The notes under the pieces: model-generated | The model's input: only the letters and a program-made list of their open reading frames with translations | Told to the model about the DNA's origin: nothing | Databases searched by the model: none | Part shown: one piece after another, positions 1-10,291 of the stretch | Position numbering within the stretch: the first letter of the stretch is position 1 | How the letters are laid out: every line of letters starts with the position of its first letter | Program-made: the position numbers and the translations under genes | Source: Mycobacterium europaeum | GTDB taxonomy: Bacteria; Actinomycetota; Actinomycetes; Mycobacteriales; Mycobacteriaceae | Length of the DNA: 37,906 bases | Assembly: GCF_002102155.1 (NCBI RefSeq) | Contig: NZ_LQOU01000007.1 | Span: forward strand, 1 to 37,906 | Direction of reading: 5' to 3'

Positions 1-132
1 GGGTGGCGGCGGTGGCGGGTAGGAACCGCCGGCGGGCGCGGACGGAGGAGGCGGGGGCTCCTGCCCACCAGTGGATTCGGGCGACGCGGGAGGTGGCGGA
101 TTAGTGCCGCCGGGCGGCGGTTGATCGGTCAT
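1..132 (-). CDS. pra: Proline-rich antigen Pra, N-terminal part (runs off window)
   Basis: The 44 readable codons start MTDQPPPGG and are dominated by Pro, Gly and Ser, with runs of five or six prolines. This is the proline-rich N-terminal leader of the mycobacterial Pra antigen (Rv1078 family), in which a membrane RDD-type domain follows; that part lies outside the window. The ATG at 132 is preceded by a good Shine-Dalgarno (GGAAGGGG) about 5 bases upstream. It sits 77 bp downstream of cbs on the same strand, the same gene order as Rv1077-Rv1078, so co-transcription is plausible. The function of Pra is not well defined; it is known as an antigen. Identification rests on composition, start sequence and neighbour. 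Confidence 0.8.
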   Translation of the reverse strand, partial: MTDQPPPGGTNPPPPASPESTGGQEPPPPPSAPAGGSYPPPPPP

Positions 133-209
133 GGGCACCCCTTCCCTGCGGACCAGCTGAACCAGGCCGCATTACAGTACCTGAGCGCGCGGCGGCCGGG
201 CGAGATTCG

Positions 210-1616
<1,407 letters not shown>

Positions 1617-1686
1617 GCGTTCATCGTCTCAGGCACCTGCGGGGGGTGCACGACCGCTTCCCCATCGCGGGGCAGCGCCGGACGCG

Positions 1687-2754
1687 CTAGCCGGTGGCCT
1701 CGCGGATGTACTCGCCGATCTGGCGGAGCGACCGGGCCGCCTCCGGCACCACGGGTGCCGCCAGCTGAAAGTCGTGGATCTGGCCGGGCCACACCCGCAC
1801 CTCCGCGGGCACCCCGACCGCGGCCAACCGGTCCGCCGCCAGCCGCGCGTCGTGCAGCAACACCTCGGAGCCCGAGACGTGGATCAGCGTCCGCGGCAGG
1901 CCCGGTTTGATGTGCTCCAGCGGCTCGTAGATCTCCTCGGGTTTGCCGGCGATCTTGCGCTTGCTGGCCGCGCTGGCGACCAGCTCGGCGAGCGCGTCGA
2001 ACGCCCGGGTGGAGAACATCGCGTCGGTGTTGATGTTGGGGTGCGCCTGCTTGTATTCCTTGGCCAGCTGCAGCAGCGGCGAGATCATCACCAGGGCCGC
2101 GGGTTCCTCGTCTTCGTCCTGGAGGCGTTGCGCGAGCGCAAGCGCCAGGTAACCGCCGGCGGAGTCGCCGGCCAGCACGATCTGGTCCGGCTGGTATCCG
2201 CGCAGCCGCAGCCATTGGTAGCCGTCGTGACAATCGTCGAGGGCCATCCCGATCGAGTGCCTGGGCAGGAGCCGGTAGTTGACCACCAGGACCGGCGCGT
2301 CGGCGAAGGTCGACAGCGCTTCGACCAGCCGGCCGTGCGAGTTCGCCCCGCAGGTCAAGAAGGCGCCGCCGTGGAAGTAGACGACGACCCGGCGGGTGCC
2401 GTCGGCGGGCAGCACGCCGGGCGCGCGCACCAACTGCGCCGAGGCGTTGGGCAACTTCACCGTCTCGCGGACGGTGGCCGACACCGGCAGCACCGCCCGG
2501 GCGGCGAGGTCGATGAGGCCCCAGGGCCAGGGGAAGTTCGGGACATGGCTACCCACGGACAGGACCGGGCGGATGGTGACGCGCGACGTCAGGTTCGCCA
2601 ACCGCGCAGCGACGCTGGGCCCGGACTCGAGTACCTCGACCGGCGTGCCATCGCTCGTGGCGAACTTGCGGGCCTTGGCTCTGCGGGCCCTCAGGACGTC
2701 GTGTGGGCGAACGGGACTCTGGGGCCAGCCGGATACCTTGCCGGGTGCGCTCAT
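1687..2754 (-). CDS. lipU: Lip-family alpha/beta hydrolase (LipU-like esterase)
   Basis: A 355-residue esterase of the hormone-sensitive-lipase (Lip/HSL) family, predicted to hydrolyse short acyl esters. It has the oxyanion HGG motif (residues 128-130), the nucleophile elbow GDSAGG (196-201, Ser198) and a C-terminal His in GQIHDF (His327). The acid is probably in GSEVLLHDA near 295-303. It is longer at the N-terminus than Rv1076 (about 297 aa). I chose the ATG at 2754 because AGGAAG lies 8 bases upstream; an in-frame GTG at 2763 would put that site almost on the start codon. It is first in a likely lipU-cbs-pra run and diverges from the GDSL esterase gene. Confidence 0.87.
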   Translation of the reverse strand: MSAPGKVSGWPQSPVRPHDVLRARRAKARKFATSDGTPVEVLESGPSVAARLANLTSRVTIRPVLSVGSHVPNFPWPWGLIDLAARAVLPVSATVRETVKLPNASAQLVRAPGVLPADGTRRVVVYFHGGAFLTCGANSHGRLVEALSTFADAPVLVVNYRLLPRHSIGMALDDCHDGYQWLRLRGYQPDQIVLAGDSAGGYLALALAQRLQDEDEEPAALVMISPLLQLAKEYKQAHPNINTDAMFSTRAFDALAELVASAASKRKIAGKPEEIYEPLEHIKPGLPRTLIHVSGSEVLLHDARLAADRLAAVGVPAEVRVWPGQIHDFQLAAPVVPEAARSLRQIGEYIREATG

Positions 2755-2888
2755 GCTCAACACTTCCTACGCCTTTGTAGTGCGATACAGCATGTGACGA
2801 GGCGGCCAAGCGTCTGGTTCAGCCGTTTGCTCGAGGCGCTCAGCCAACCCCTGGGGATCAGCGTGACAGGCATTTTTTAGGGCAACGT

Positions 2889-2906
2889 TCGAATCGCTCG
2901 ATTCGA
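2889..2906. promoter_or_regulatory. 18-bp palindrome in divergent lipU / esterase promoter region
   Basis: TCGAATCG-CT-CGATTCGA: two perfect 8-base arms around a 2-base centre, about 135 bp upstream of lipU and 86 bp upstream of the GDSL esterase start. Size and position suit a dimeric repressor or activator site, but no regulator is encoded next to it. The rest of the 237-bp divergent gap shows nothing clear. Confidence 0.35.
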
Positions 2907-2991
2907 TACCAATTCGTTTCCCGCCGTGACCGGATTGTTGGTCAGCCGACCTCGCGAACGTGCGAGCCGAACTAAACTGATTTCCGTGACC

Positions 2992-3960
2992 ATGCGGGTG
3001 CCGCGCCGTTCGGCGATCGCCCTGGCCACAGCGGGTGCACTCGCCTCGACGGGAACTGCCTACCTGGGGGCGCGCAACCTGCTCGTGGGCCAGGCGACGC
3101 ACGCGCGCACCGTCATCCCCAAGGCGTGGGACATCCCCCCGCGCGCCGACGGCGTGTACACCCGCGGCGGCGGGCCGGTGGAGCGGTGGCACCGCGGCGT
3201 GCCCTTCGACCTGAGCCTGATGATCTTCGGCGACTCGACCGCCGCCGGCTACGGGTGCATCAGCCCGGAGGAGGTGCCGGGGGTGCGGATCGCGCGGGGC
3301 CTCGCCGAACAGACCGGCAAGCGGATCCGCCTGAGCACCAAGGCCATCGTCGGCGCCACCTCGAAAGGCGTCTGCGGTCAGGTGGATGCGATGTTCGTGG
3401 CGGGGGCGCCGCCCGACGCGGCGGTCATCATGGTCGGCGCCAACGACGTGACGGCCCTCAACGGCGTCAGCCAGTCGGCCCAGCGCCTCGGTCTGAGCGT
3501 TCGCAAACTGCGGACCCGCGGCGCGGTGGTGATCGCCGGCACCTGCCCCGATCTGGGGGTCATCACCGCCATCCCCCAGCCGCTGCGCTCGATCGCGCAC
3601 GAGCGTTGCTCGCAGCTCGCCCGGGCCCAAGCCGCGGCGGTGCGGTCCGCCGGCGGCATGCCGGTACCGCTGGGGCAGCTGATGACCCCGCAGTTCCGGT
3701 CCACGCCCCAGGTGATGTTCTCCCCGGACGGCTTCCACCCGTCGGCCCCGGCCTACGCCATCGCGGCCGACGCGCTGCTGCGCGCGCTGTGTGAAGCGCT
3801 GGGCGAGAAGGTCGATACCCCGCCGATGGAGTTGGCGGCCTCGACGACCCCGCCGGTGCTCGGGCAGCGTCACACCCGGGTCAGCGTGATGTCGCGGCTG
3901 TGGCGGCGCCCCGTGCCCGGACCCGCCCCGTCGTCCTACCCCCTGATGGGCAACGGCTAG
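2992..3960 (+). CDS. SGNH/GDSL-family esterase with N-terminal signal anchor (Rv1075c-like)
   Basis: A 322-residue serine hydrolase. After a short basic start (MRVPRRS) a hydrophobic stretch (about 7-33) suggests export or membrane anchoring. The SGNH blocks are clear: IFGDST (Ser82 nucleophile), GAND (149-152, oxyanion Asn) and the C-terminal Asp-x-x-His in SPDGFHPS (Asp246, His249). Known relatives are carboxylesterases acting on short acyl chains. The start could be the ATG at 2992 or the GTG two codons earlier; neither has a clear Shine-Dalgarno, so a leaderless transcript is possible. The last 70 residues are basic and proline-rich, with no recognised domain. It is followed 86 bp later by fadA3 on the same strand. 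Confidence 0.88.
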   Translation: MRVPRRSAIALATAGALASTGTAYLGARNLLVGQATHARTVIPKAWDIPPRADGVYTRGGGPVERWHRGVPFDLSLMIFGDSTAAGYGCISPEEVPGVRIARGLAEQTGKRIRLSTKAIVGATSKGVCGQVDAMFVAGAPPDAAVIMVGANDVTALNGVSQSAQRLGLSVRKLRTRGAVVIAGTCPDLGVITAIPQPLRSIAHERCSQLARAQAAAVRSAGGMPVPLGQLMTPQFRSTPQVMFSPDGFHPSAPAYAIAADALLRALCEALGEKVDTPPMELAASTTPPVLGQRHTRVSVMSRLWRRPVPGPAPSSYPLMGNG

Positions 3961-4046
3961 ATTCGAGCTAGCCCGTCGGCGTGGAGCCACCACCCGTTCA
4001 CATAGCGAGCTCGTCGGAATCCGCAAGGGATTTGAAGGGAACCGTC

Positions 4047-5264
4047 ATGCCTGAAGCCGTCATTGTCTCAACCGCTCGCTCGCCGATCGGCCGCGCGATG
4101 AAGGGGTCGCTGGTCTCCATGCGGCCCGACGATCTGGCGGCCCAGATGGTGCGCGCCGCGCTGGACAAGGTGCCCGCGCTCAACCCCCACCAGATCGACG
4201 ACCTCATCCTGGGCTGTGGGCTGCCCGGCGGCGAGTCCGGCTTCAACATGGCGCGCGTCGTTGCCGTCGAGCTCGGCTACGACTTCCTGCCGGGCACCAC
4301 CGTGAACCGGTATTGCTCCTCGTCGCTGCAGACCACCCGGATGGCGTTCCACGCGATCAAGGCCGGCGAGGGTGACGCGTTCATTTCCGCGGGCGTCGAG
4401 ACCGTGTCCCGGTTCGGCAAGGGCAACTCCGACTCCTGGCCCGACACCAAGAACCCGCTGTTCGACGAGGCCCAGGAGCGTTCGCAGGCCGCGGCCGCCG
4501 GGGCCGACGAGTGGCACGACCCCCGAGCCGACGGCAACCTGCCCGACGTCTACATCGCGATGGGCCAGACCGCGGAGAACGTCGCCATCCTGACCGGCAT
4601 CAGCCGCGAGGACCAGGACCGCTGGGGCGTGCGCAGCCAGAACCGCGCCGAGGAAGCGATCAAGAGCGGCTTCTTCGAGCGCGAGATCTCCCCGGTGACC
4701 CTGCCCGACGGCAGCACGGTGAGCACCGACGACGGCCCCCGCGCCGGAACCACCTACGAAAAGGTCTCCGAGCTCAAGCCGGTGTTCCGCCCCAACGGCA
4801 CCATCACCGCGGGCAACGCCTGCCCGCTGAACGACGGCGCCGCCGCGCTGGTGATCACCAGCGACACCAAGGCCAAGGAACTCGGCCTGACCCCGCTGGC
4901 ACGCATCGTGTCGACCGGGGTCAGCGGCCTGTCCCCGGAGATCATGGGCCTGGGCCCGATCGAGGCCTGCAAGAAGGCGCTGGCGCGGGCCGGGATGTCG
5001 ATCAACGACATCGACCTGTACGAGATCAACGAGGCCTTCGCGGTTCAGGTGCTGGGCTCGGCGCGCGAGCTGGGCATGGACGAGGACAAGCTGAACGTGT
5101 CCGGCGGGGCGATCGCGCTGGGCCACCCGTTCGGCATGACCGGCGCGCGCATCGCGACCACGCTGCTCAACAACCTGCAGACGCACGACAAGACGTTCGG
5201 CCTGGAGACCATGTGTGTCGGCGGCGGGCAGGGCATGGCGATGATCATCGAGCGGCTGAGCTGA
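4047..5264 (+). CDS. fadA3: Acetyl-CoA acetyltransferase / beta-ketothiolase
   Basis: A 405-residue thiolase that cleaves 3-ketoacyl-CoA with CoA (beta-oxidation) or runs the reverse condensation. It has the acyl-accepting cysteine in NRYCSSS (Cys90), NEAFA, the GHP histidine in [11 protein letters not shown] (His360) and the second catalytic cysteine in CVGGGQG (Cys390). The ATG at 4047 is preceded by GAAGGGA six bases upstream and gives the exact length of FadA3 (Rv1074c). With echA9 and echA8 just downstream in the window, this is a lipid or branched-chain acyl-CoA degradation neighbourhood, although it is separated from them by a terminator and an opposite-strand gene. The physiological substrate cannot be read from sequence. 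Confidence 0.93.
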   Translation: MPEAVIVSTARSPIGRAMKGSLVSMRPDDLAAQMVRAALDKVPALNPHQIDDLILGCGLPGGESGFNMARVVAVELGYDFLPGTTVNRYCSSSLQTTRMAFHAIKAGEGDAFISAGVETVSRFGKGNSDSWPDTKNPLFDEAQERSQAAAAGADEWHDPRADGNLPDVYIAMGQTAENVAILTGISREDQDRWGVRSQNRAEEAIKSGFFEREISPVTLPDGSTVSTDDGPRAGTTYEKVSELKPVFRPNGTITAGNACPLNDGAAALVITSDTKAKELGLTPLARIVSTGVSGLSPEIMGLGPIEACKKALARAGMSINDIDLYEINEAFAVQVLGSARELGMDEDKLNVSGGAIALGHPFGMTGARIATTLLNNLQTHDKTFGLETMCVGGGQGMAMIIERLS

Positions 5265-5397
5265 CGGCGGCTGTCCCTTCTGCCCGTCCGGCGTGCGCCT
5301 AGGGCTTTGCGTGTGCATTCGTGGCGAGAAAATCGCCTGGCTCCCGCCGCCGGCTCACACTGGAAGCCGTAAATGCACGCTGGACGCCCGGCACACG

Positions 5398-5429
5398 AAA
5401 AAGGCCGGCACCTCGGTGCCGGCCTTTTT
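5398..5429. terminator. Bidirectional intrinsic terminator
   Basis: A perfect 15-bp inverted repeat (AAAAAGGCCGGCACC and its complement) around a 2-base centre, in practice a tetraloop. The A-run on one side and the T-run on the other give a U-tract in either direction. It lies between the convergent fadA3 (ends 5264) and the Bax-inhibitor-like gene (ends 5442), so it can stop both. This is unusually canonical for a mycobacterium. The remaining roughly 130 bp after fadA3 holds nothing I recognise. Confidence 0.93.
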
Positions 5430-5441
5430 CGTTGACGAGAA

Positions 5442-6293
5442 CTAGTCGTTCTGCAGGTAACTGAGCAGTCGCAGGATCTCGATGTACAGCCAGACCAGGG
5501 TCACGGTCAGGCCGAGGGCGATACCCCAGGCCGCCTTGTCCGGCGCGCCGGCGCGCACCATCTGGTCGGCCGCGTCGAAGTCGATCAGGAAGCTGAACGC
5601 CGCGATCGCGATGCACACCAGCGAGAAGATGATCGCGACCGTTCCGCCGCTGCGCAGGCCCAGGCCCGCGCCGCCGTTGACGTGGAACATCGCGAGCACG
5701 AAGTTGCCCAGCATCAGGGCCAGCACCCCGAACATCGCGGCGACCAGCATCCGGGTGAACTTGGGCGTCACCCGGATCGCGCCGGTCTTGTAGACGACGA
5801 GCATGCCGAAGAACACCCCGAAGGTGCCGAGCACGGCCTCTCCGATCAGCGCCCCCGCGCTGGCGTTCGAGACCGAGAAGTTGGCGAAGACGAACGAGAT
5901 GGCGCCCAGGAAGAGGCCTTCGAGGACGGCGTAGCTGAGCACGATCGCCGGGCTGTCCTGTTTGCGGCCGAAGGTTGCGACCAGCACCAGGCCGAGGCCG
6001 CCGAGCGCGCCGACCATGGTCAGCGGCATCGCCAGCGCGAGGTTGGACGCCACCAGGAAGTAGGAGACCACGGCCGACACCGCCAGCACCGCCAGCGTGA
6101 TGCCGGTCTTGGTGACGACGTCATCGATGGTCAGCGGGCGCGAAGCCCTGGTCTCCTGGTACGGAGCTTGGTAGGGGGCCGCGTAGGGGTCGGCCCCATA
6201 GCCCTGCATGGGGGCCGCGCCCGTACCGAATTGCGCGTATCCGCCCCGCTGCTTGGGCAGCGAACGAAATACCGGGTTGCTTGTCTCCCGCAC
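5442..6293 (-). CDS. Bax inhibitor-1 / YccA-family membrane protein (Rv1072-like)
   Basis: A 283-residue integral membrane protein. A polar N-terminus rich in Tyr, Pro, Gly and Ala (about 20-50) is followed by seven hydrophobic segments from about residue 66 to the C-terminus, ending in acidic, polar SYLQND. Layout and the late FDAADQMV stretch fit the TMBIM/YccA family, some members of which are pH-gated calcium leak channels. A role in mycobacteria is not established. It starts with GTG at 6293, supported by GAGAGGA upstream. A gene that follows at this position in M. tuberculosis (Rv1073) is absent; the terminator comes directly after the stop. Confidence 0.85.
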   Translation of the reverse strand: MRETSNPVFRSLPKQRGGYAQFGTGAAPMQGYGADPYAAPYQAPYQETRASRPLTIDDVVTKTGITLAVLAVSAVVSYFLVASNLALAMPLTMVGALGGLGLVLVATFGRKQDSPAIVLSYAVLEGLFLGAISFVFANFSVSNASAGALIGEAVLGTFGVFFGMLVVYKTGAIRVTPKFTRMLVAAMFGVLALMLGNFVLAMFHVNGGAGLGLRSGGTVAIIFSLVCIAIAAFSFLIDFDAADQMVRAGAPDKAAWGIALGLTVTLVWLYIEILRLLSYLQND

Positions 6294-6424
6294 CGTCGGA
6301 TCCTCTCTATTGGCTCGAGCTGTGCGAACACACTCTCAACGAGCGGCGTCCGGTCCGGGTTCCCAGGGGGCCCGGGCAAGTGTCTGGAGGCTTTGCTGCC
6401 GTCGTCGCGTTAAAGATAACCCTT

Positions 6425-6436
6425 ACCCGCGGGTAT
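6425..6436. promoter_or_regulatory. 12-bp perfect palindrome upstream of echA9
   Basis: TACCCG-CGGGTA, 62 bp upstream of the echA9 start in the 205-bp divergent gap with the Bax-inhibitor-like gene. A perfect self-complementary site at promoter distance suggests a regulator operator, but the sequence matches no operator I know for mycobacterial fatty-acid regulators. Chance occurrence in GC-rich DNA is possible. Confidence 0.28.
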
Positions 6437-6498
6437 CGCGCCGGTCGTCACGATCTAGATTTTTCGTCGAGGATGGACCGGCGATGGGAGGCCAGGGC

Positions 6499-7554
6499 GT
6501 GACCGACGGATCCGATGAGGTTCTGACCCGGGTCGACGGCAACGTCGGTCTGATCACGCTCAACCGCCCCAAGGCGATCAACTCGCTGAATCAGCCGATG
6601 GTGGACGCGCTGAGCGCCGTGCTCGCCGACTGGGCGGACGACGACGCGGTGGGCGCGGTACTGCTCTCCGGCGCCGGCGAGCGCGGGTTGTGCGCCGGCG
6701 GCGACGTCGTCTCCATCTATCACAGTGCCCGCAAGGACGGCGTGGAGGCGCGGCGGTTCTGGCGGGACGAATACCTCCTCAACGGCCAGATCGCCGATTT
6801 CTCCAAGCCATACGTGGCGCTGATGGACGGCATCGTGATGGGCGGCGGCGTCGGCGTCAGCGCCCACGCGAACACCCGGGTGGTGACCGACACCTCCAAG
6901 ATCGCGATGCCCGAGGTCGGCATCGGCTTCGTTCCCGATGTCGGCGGGGCGTTCCTGCTGTCCCGGGCGCCCGGGGCGCTGGGTCTGCACGCCGCGCTGA
7001 CCGGGGCGCCGTTCTCGGGAGCCGACGCCATCGCCATGGGATTCGCCGACCACTACGTGCCGCACGACGACCTCGAGGCGTTCACCCGGGCGGTCATCGC
7101 CGATGGCGTCCAGAGCGCGCTCGCCCGGCATGCCGTCGAGCCCCCGCCGAGCGACCTTGCCGCACAACGCAGTTGGATCGACGAATGCTACGCCGGTGAC
7201 ACGGTCGAAGACATCGTGGCCAGCCTGCGCGGGCATGACGCCGGCCCGGCCAACGCCGCCGCCGACCTGATCGGCACCCGCTCGCCGATCTCGTTGTCGG
7301 TGACGCTGGAGGCCATCCGCCGCGCCGCCAACCTTCCGACGGTGAAAGACGTTCTCGTTCAAGACTATCGGGTCTCGTGCGCATCGCTGCGATCACACGA
7401 TCTGGTGGAGGGCATCCGAGCGCAGCTGGTCGACAAAGACCGCAACCCGAAGTGGTCGCCGTCGTCGCTGTCCGAGGTCACCCGGGCCGACATCGAGGCG
7501 TACTTCACCCCCGTCGACGACGACTTGAGCTTCCAGAAAGGCGATTTGCGATGA
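6499..7554 (+). CDS. echA9: Enoyl-CoA hydratase/isomerase family, 3-hydroxyisobutyryl-CoA hydrolase type
   Basis: A 351-residue crotonase-fold protein. The N-terminal [13 protein letters not shown], the oxyanion-hole segment CAGGDV (65-70), [13 protein letters not shown] (110-122) and [14 protein letters not shown] (137-150) are typical of 3-hydroxyisobutyryl-CoA hydrolases (valine degradation) rather than simple hydratases. Glu139 and Asp147 sit at the expected active-site positions. I chose the GTG at 6499 because GGGAGG lies seven bases upstream; an ATG at 6484 overlaps that site. The stop overlaps the echA8 start (ATGA), so the two are translationally coupled. The Rv1071c homologue is annotated echA9. 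Which acyl-CoA it acts on is an inference from the family. Confidence 0.9.
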   Translation: MTDGSDEVLTRVDGNVGLITLNRPKAINSLNQPMVDALSAVLADWADDDAVGAVLLSGAGERGLCAGGDVVSIYHSARKDGVEARRFWRDEYLLNGQIADFSKPYVALMDGIVMGGGVGVSAHANTRVVTDTSKIAMPEVGIGFVPDVGGAFLLSRAPGALGLHAALTGAPFSGADAIAMGFADHYVPHDDLEAFTRAVIADGVQSALARHAVEPPPSDLAAQRSWIDECYAGDTVEDIVASLRGHDAGPANAAADLIGTRSPISLSVTLEAIRRAANLPTVKDVLVQDYRVSCASLRSHDLVEGIRAQLVDKDRNPKWSPSSLSEVTRADIEAYFTPVDDDLSFQKGDLR

Positions 7555-8342
7555 CAGACAGCTCCATCCCGGGTTATGAGACCATCCTGGTCGAGCGCGA
7601 CGGCCGCGTCGGCACCATCACCCTGAACCGGCCCAAAGCGCTGAACGCGCTGAACACCCAGGTGATGAACGAAGTAACCAGCGCGGCAATGGATTTCGAC
7701 AACGATCCGGGCATCGGCGCGATCATCATCACCGGGTCTGCCAAGGCGTTCGCCGCCGGCGCCGACATCAAGGAGATGGCCGGGCTGACGTTCGCCGACG
7801 CGTTCGACGCCGACTTCTTCGCCCCCTGGGCCAAGCTGGCCGCCGTGCGGACCCCGACCATCGCCGCGGTGGCCGGGCACGCGCTCGGCGGCGGCTGCGA
7901 GCTCGCCATGATGTGCGACGTGCTGATCGCCGCCGACACGGCGAAGTTCGGCCAGCCGGAGATCAAACTCGGGGTGCTGCCGGGCATGGGCGGCTCGCAG
8001 CGTCTGACCCGCGCCATCGGCAAAGCCAAGGCTATGGACCTCATCCTGACCGGGCGCACCATCGACGCCGCCGAAGCCGAACGCAGCGGCCTGGTTTCGC
8101 GCGTGGTGCCGGCCGACGACCTGCTGACCGAGGCCAAGGCCGTCGCCACCACGATCTCGCAGATGTCCCGCTCGGCGTCGCGGATGGCCAAGGAGGCCGT
8201 CAACCGTGCGTTCGAATCGACGCTGTCCGAAGGGCTCCTCTACGAACGCCGGCTCTTCCACTCGACCTTCGCGACCGCGGACCAGTCGGAAGGCATGGCG
8301 GCCTTCGTCGAGAAGCGCACTCCGAACTTCACCCACCGGTAA
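7551..8342 (+). CDS. echA8: Enoyl-CoA hydratase
   Basis: A 263-residue crotonase that hydrates trans-2-enoyl-CoA in beta-oxidation. It has [10 protein letters not shown] (67-76, oxyanion), GGGCELAM with catalytic Glu117 and [14 protein letters not shown] with catalytic Glu137, i.e. both acid/base glutamates of true hydratases. The length is close to EchA8 (Rv1070c, 257 aa); the N-terminus is a few residues longer ([12 protein letters not shown]). The start ATG overlaps the echA9 stop by four bases and the next gene starts 8 bases after the stop, so echA9-echA8-hydrolase is one operon. The conserved EchA8 end [18 protein letters not shown] is intact. Confidence 0.94.
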   Translation: MTDSSIPGYETILVERDGRVGTITLNRPKALNALNTQVMNEVTSAAMDFDNDPGIGAIIITGSAKAFAAGADIKEMAGLTFADAFDADFFAPWAKLAAVRTPTIAAVAGHALGGGCELAMMCDVLIAADTAKFGQPEIKLGVLPGMGGSQRLTRAIGKAKAMDLILTGRTIDAAEAERSGLVSRVVPADDLLTEAKAVATTISQMSRSASRMAKEAVNRAFESTLSEGLLYERRLFHSTFATADQSEGMAAFVEKRTPNFTHR

Positions 8343-8349
8343 GCCTGCG

Positions 8350-10095
8350 ATGAGCGAGCCGGGCCCCGCGACGAACAATCCGACGGCCGTCACCGAGGAG
8401 GCCGCACCGGAAGCGCCCCCGGAAGCCGGCCCGGCGACTCGCGGCTCCCGGTGGACCGAAAAGCCTTGGTGGGTACGCCACTACACGTTCACCGGCACCA
8501 CGGTCGGCCTCATCTTCATCTGGTTCTCGATGACGCCGTCGCTGCTGCCGCGCGGTGCGCTGTTCCAGGGGCTGGTCAGCGGGATCTCCGGCGCCATCGG
8601 CTACGGGCTGGGCGTCTTCGCCGTCTGGCTGGTCCGTTATCTCCTCGACTGGGATTCCAGCCCGCCGCCGCCGCGCTGGGCCTGGAAGGTGCTGATTCCC
8701 GTCGGCGCGGTCGGCATGGTGGTGATGGCGATCGGGTTCCACGTCTGGCAGGACAACGTGCGCGACCTGATGGGTGTCGAGCACCTCAAGTGGTACGACT
8801 ACCCGGTGGCCGCGGCCACGTCGCTGGTGGTGCTGTTCACGTTGGTCGAAATCGGCCAGTTCATTCGGTGGCTGGTCCGTTTCCTCGTCGGAGAGGTGGA
8901 CCGCATCGCGCCGTTTCGCCTCTCGGCCACCATCGTGGTGGTCGCGCTCGTGGTGCTGGCGGTCACCGTGCTCAACGGCGTCGTACTCAAGTTCGGCATG
9001 CACACGATGAACAGCACCTTCGCCTCGGCCAACGACGAGATGAATCCCGACACGGCACCCCCGAAAACAACCCTGCGCTCGGGCGGTCCGCAATCCCTGG
9101 TGTCGTGGGATTCGCTGGGCCGGGAGGGTCGCATCTTCGTGGAGGGCGGTCCGAGCGTCGAGCAGCTCACCGCCTTCAACGGGGCTCCGGCCACCGAGCC
9201 GATCCGCGCCTACGCCGGGCTGGACGCCACCACGGACGGCATCACGGCGACCGCGGAGCTGGCGGCCCAGGAGTTGCAGCGCACCGGCGGCCTGCAACGC
9301 GCCGTCGTCGCGGTGGGCACCACCACCGGCACCGGCTGGATCAACGAGGCGGAGGCCTCGGCGCTCGAGTACATGTACAACGGCAACACCGCGATCGTGA
9401 GCATGCAGTATTCGTTTTTGCCCAGCTGGCTGTCGTTCCTGGTGGACAAGGAGAACGCCCGCCACGCCGGCCAGGCACTGTTCGAGGCCGTCGACAAGCT
9501 GATCCGGCAGCTGCCCGAGGTGCAACGACCCAGGCTCGTGGTGTTCGGCGAAAGCCTGGGATCCTTCGGCGGCGAGGCGCCGTTCATGAGCCTCAACAAC
9601 GTACTGGCCCGTACCGACGGCGCCCTGTTCAGCGGACCGACGTTCCAAAACACCATCTGGACCGACCTGACCGTCACCCGTGACGCCGGCTCCCCGGAGT
9701 GGTTGCCGATCTACCACGACGGCAGGAACGTCCGGTTCGTCGCGCGCCCAAGCGATCTGGCGCGCCCGAACGCCCCGTGGGATCACCCGCGCGTGGTCTA
9801 TCTGCAGCACGCCTCCGATCCGATCGCCTGGTGGACGCCCGACCTTCTGTTCAGCGAACCGGACTGGCTGCGGGAACAGCGGGGCTACGACGTGTTACCG
9901 GAGACGCGCTGGATTCCGGTGGTGACTTTCCTGCAGGTCACGGCCGACATGGCGGTGGCCGTGGAGGTACCGGCCGGACATGGCCATCACTATGTCGCCG
10001 ACGCGGCCGACGGCTGGGCCGCCGTGCTCTCACCGCCCGGCTGGACGCAGGAGAAAACGGAAAAGCTGCGGCCGCTCCTGCACTCGAACGCCTAG
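8350..10095 (+). CDS. Membrane-anchored alpha/beta-hydrolase (Abhydrolase_9 family, Rv1069c-like)
   Basis: A 581-residue protein. About five membrane segments lie in the first 215 residues (near 47-66, 74-98, 112-132, 152-178 and 191-214). They are followed by a large domain with a serine-hydrolase elbow, VVFGESLGSFG (Ser402), matching the Abhydrolase_9 N-terminal membrane plus C-terminal hydrolase architecture. Substrate and biological role are unknown. The ATG at 8350 begins 8 bases after echA8; a longer in-frame extension would lie inside echA8, so I reject it. The acidic proline-rich N-terminus (2-30) is probably cytosolic. Its stop codon lies inside one arm of the inverted repeat that bounds the arsJ segment. 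Confidence 0.87.
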   Translation: MSEPGPATNNPTAVTEEAAPEAPPEAGPATRGSRWTEKPWWVRHYTFTGTTVGLIFIWFSMTPSLLPRGALFQGLVSGISGAIGYGLGVFAVWLVRYLLDWDSSPPPPRWAWKVLIPVGAVGMVVMAIGFHVWQDNVRDLMGVEHLKWYDYPVAAATSLVVLFTLVEIGQFIRWLVRFLVGEVDRIAPFRLSATIVVVALVVLAVTVLNGVVLKFGMHTMNSTFASANDEMNPDTAPPKTTLRSGGPQSLVSWDSLGREGRIFVEGGPSVEQLTAFNGAPATEPIRAYAGLDATTDGITATAELAAQELQRTGGLQRAVVAVGTTTGTGWINEAEASALEYMYNGNTAIVSMQYSFLPSWLSFLVDKENARHAGQALFEAVDKLIRQLPEVQRPRLVVFGESLGSFGGEAPFMSLNNVLARTDGALFSGPTFQNTIWTDLTVTRDAGSPEWLPIYHDGRNVRFVARPSDLARPNAPWDHPRVVYLQHASDPIAWWTPDLLFSEPDWLREQRGYDVLPETRWIPVVTFLQVTADMAVAVEVPAGHGHHYVADAADGWAAVLSPPGWTQEKTEKLRPLLHSNA

Positions 10096-10291
10096 CTACT
10101 TCGACGTGAAGTCGGCGGTCGCCCAAACCTACTGGCCTGCAAAATCGACGCTGGGCCGGGCTGCGCCCGTCATCAGCACGCCGAGCACCTCCGGGGCCCG
10201 TGATGACACACCTCACTTCCACAACCGAGCGGGAGGCCCCAACGATCGCTGCTAGCCTGGTCCTGGCCCGACCCTCGACAGCAGCGGGACA

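Noticed and set aside
10096..10291. ArsR-type operator or gapdh remnant upstream of arsJ
   Set aside because: A distant GTCATCA...TGATGAC pair is present, but it does not match a known ArsR site, and no GAPDH-like reading frame exists.
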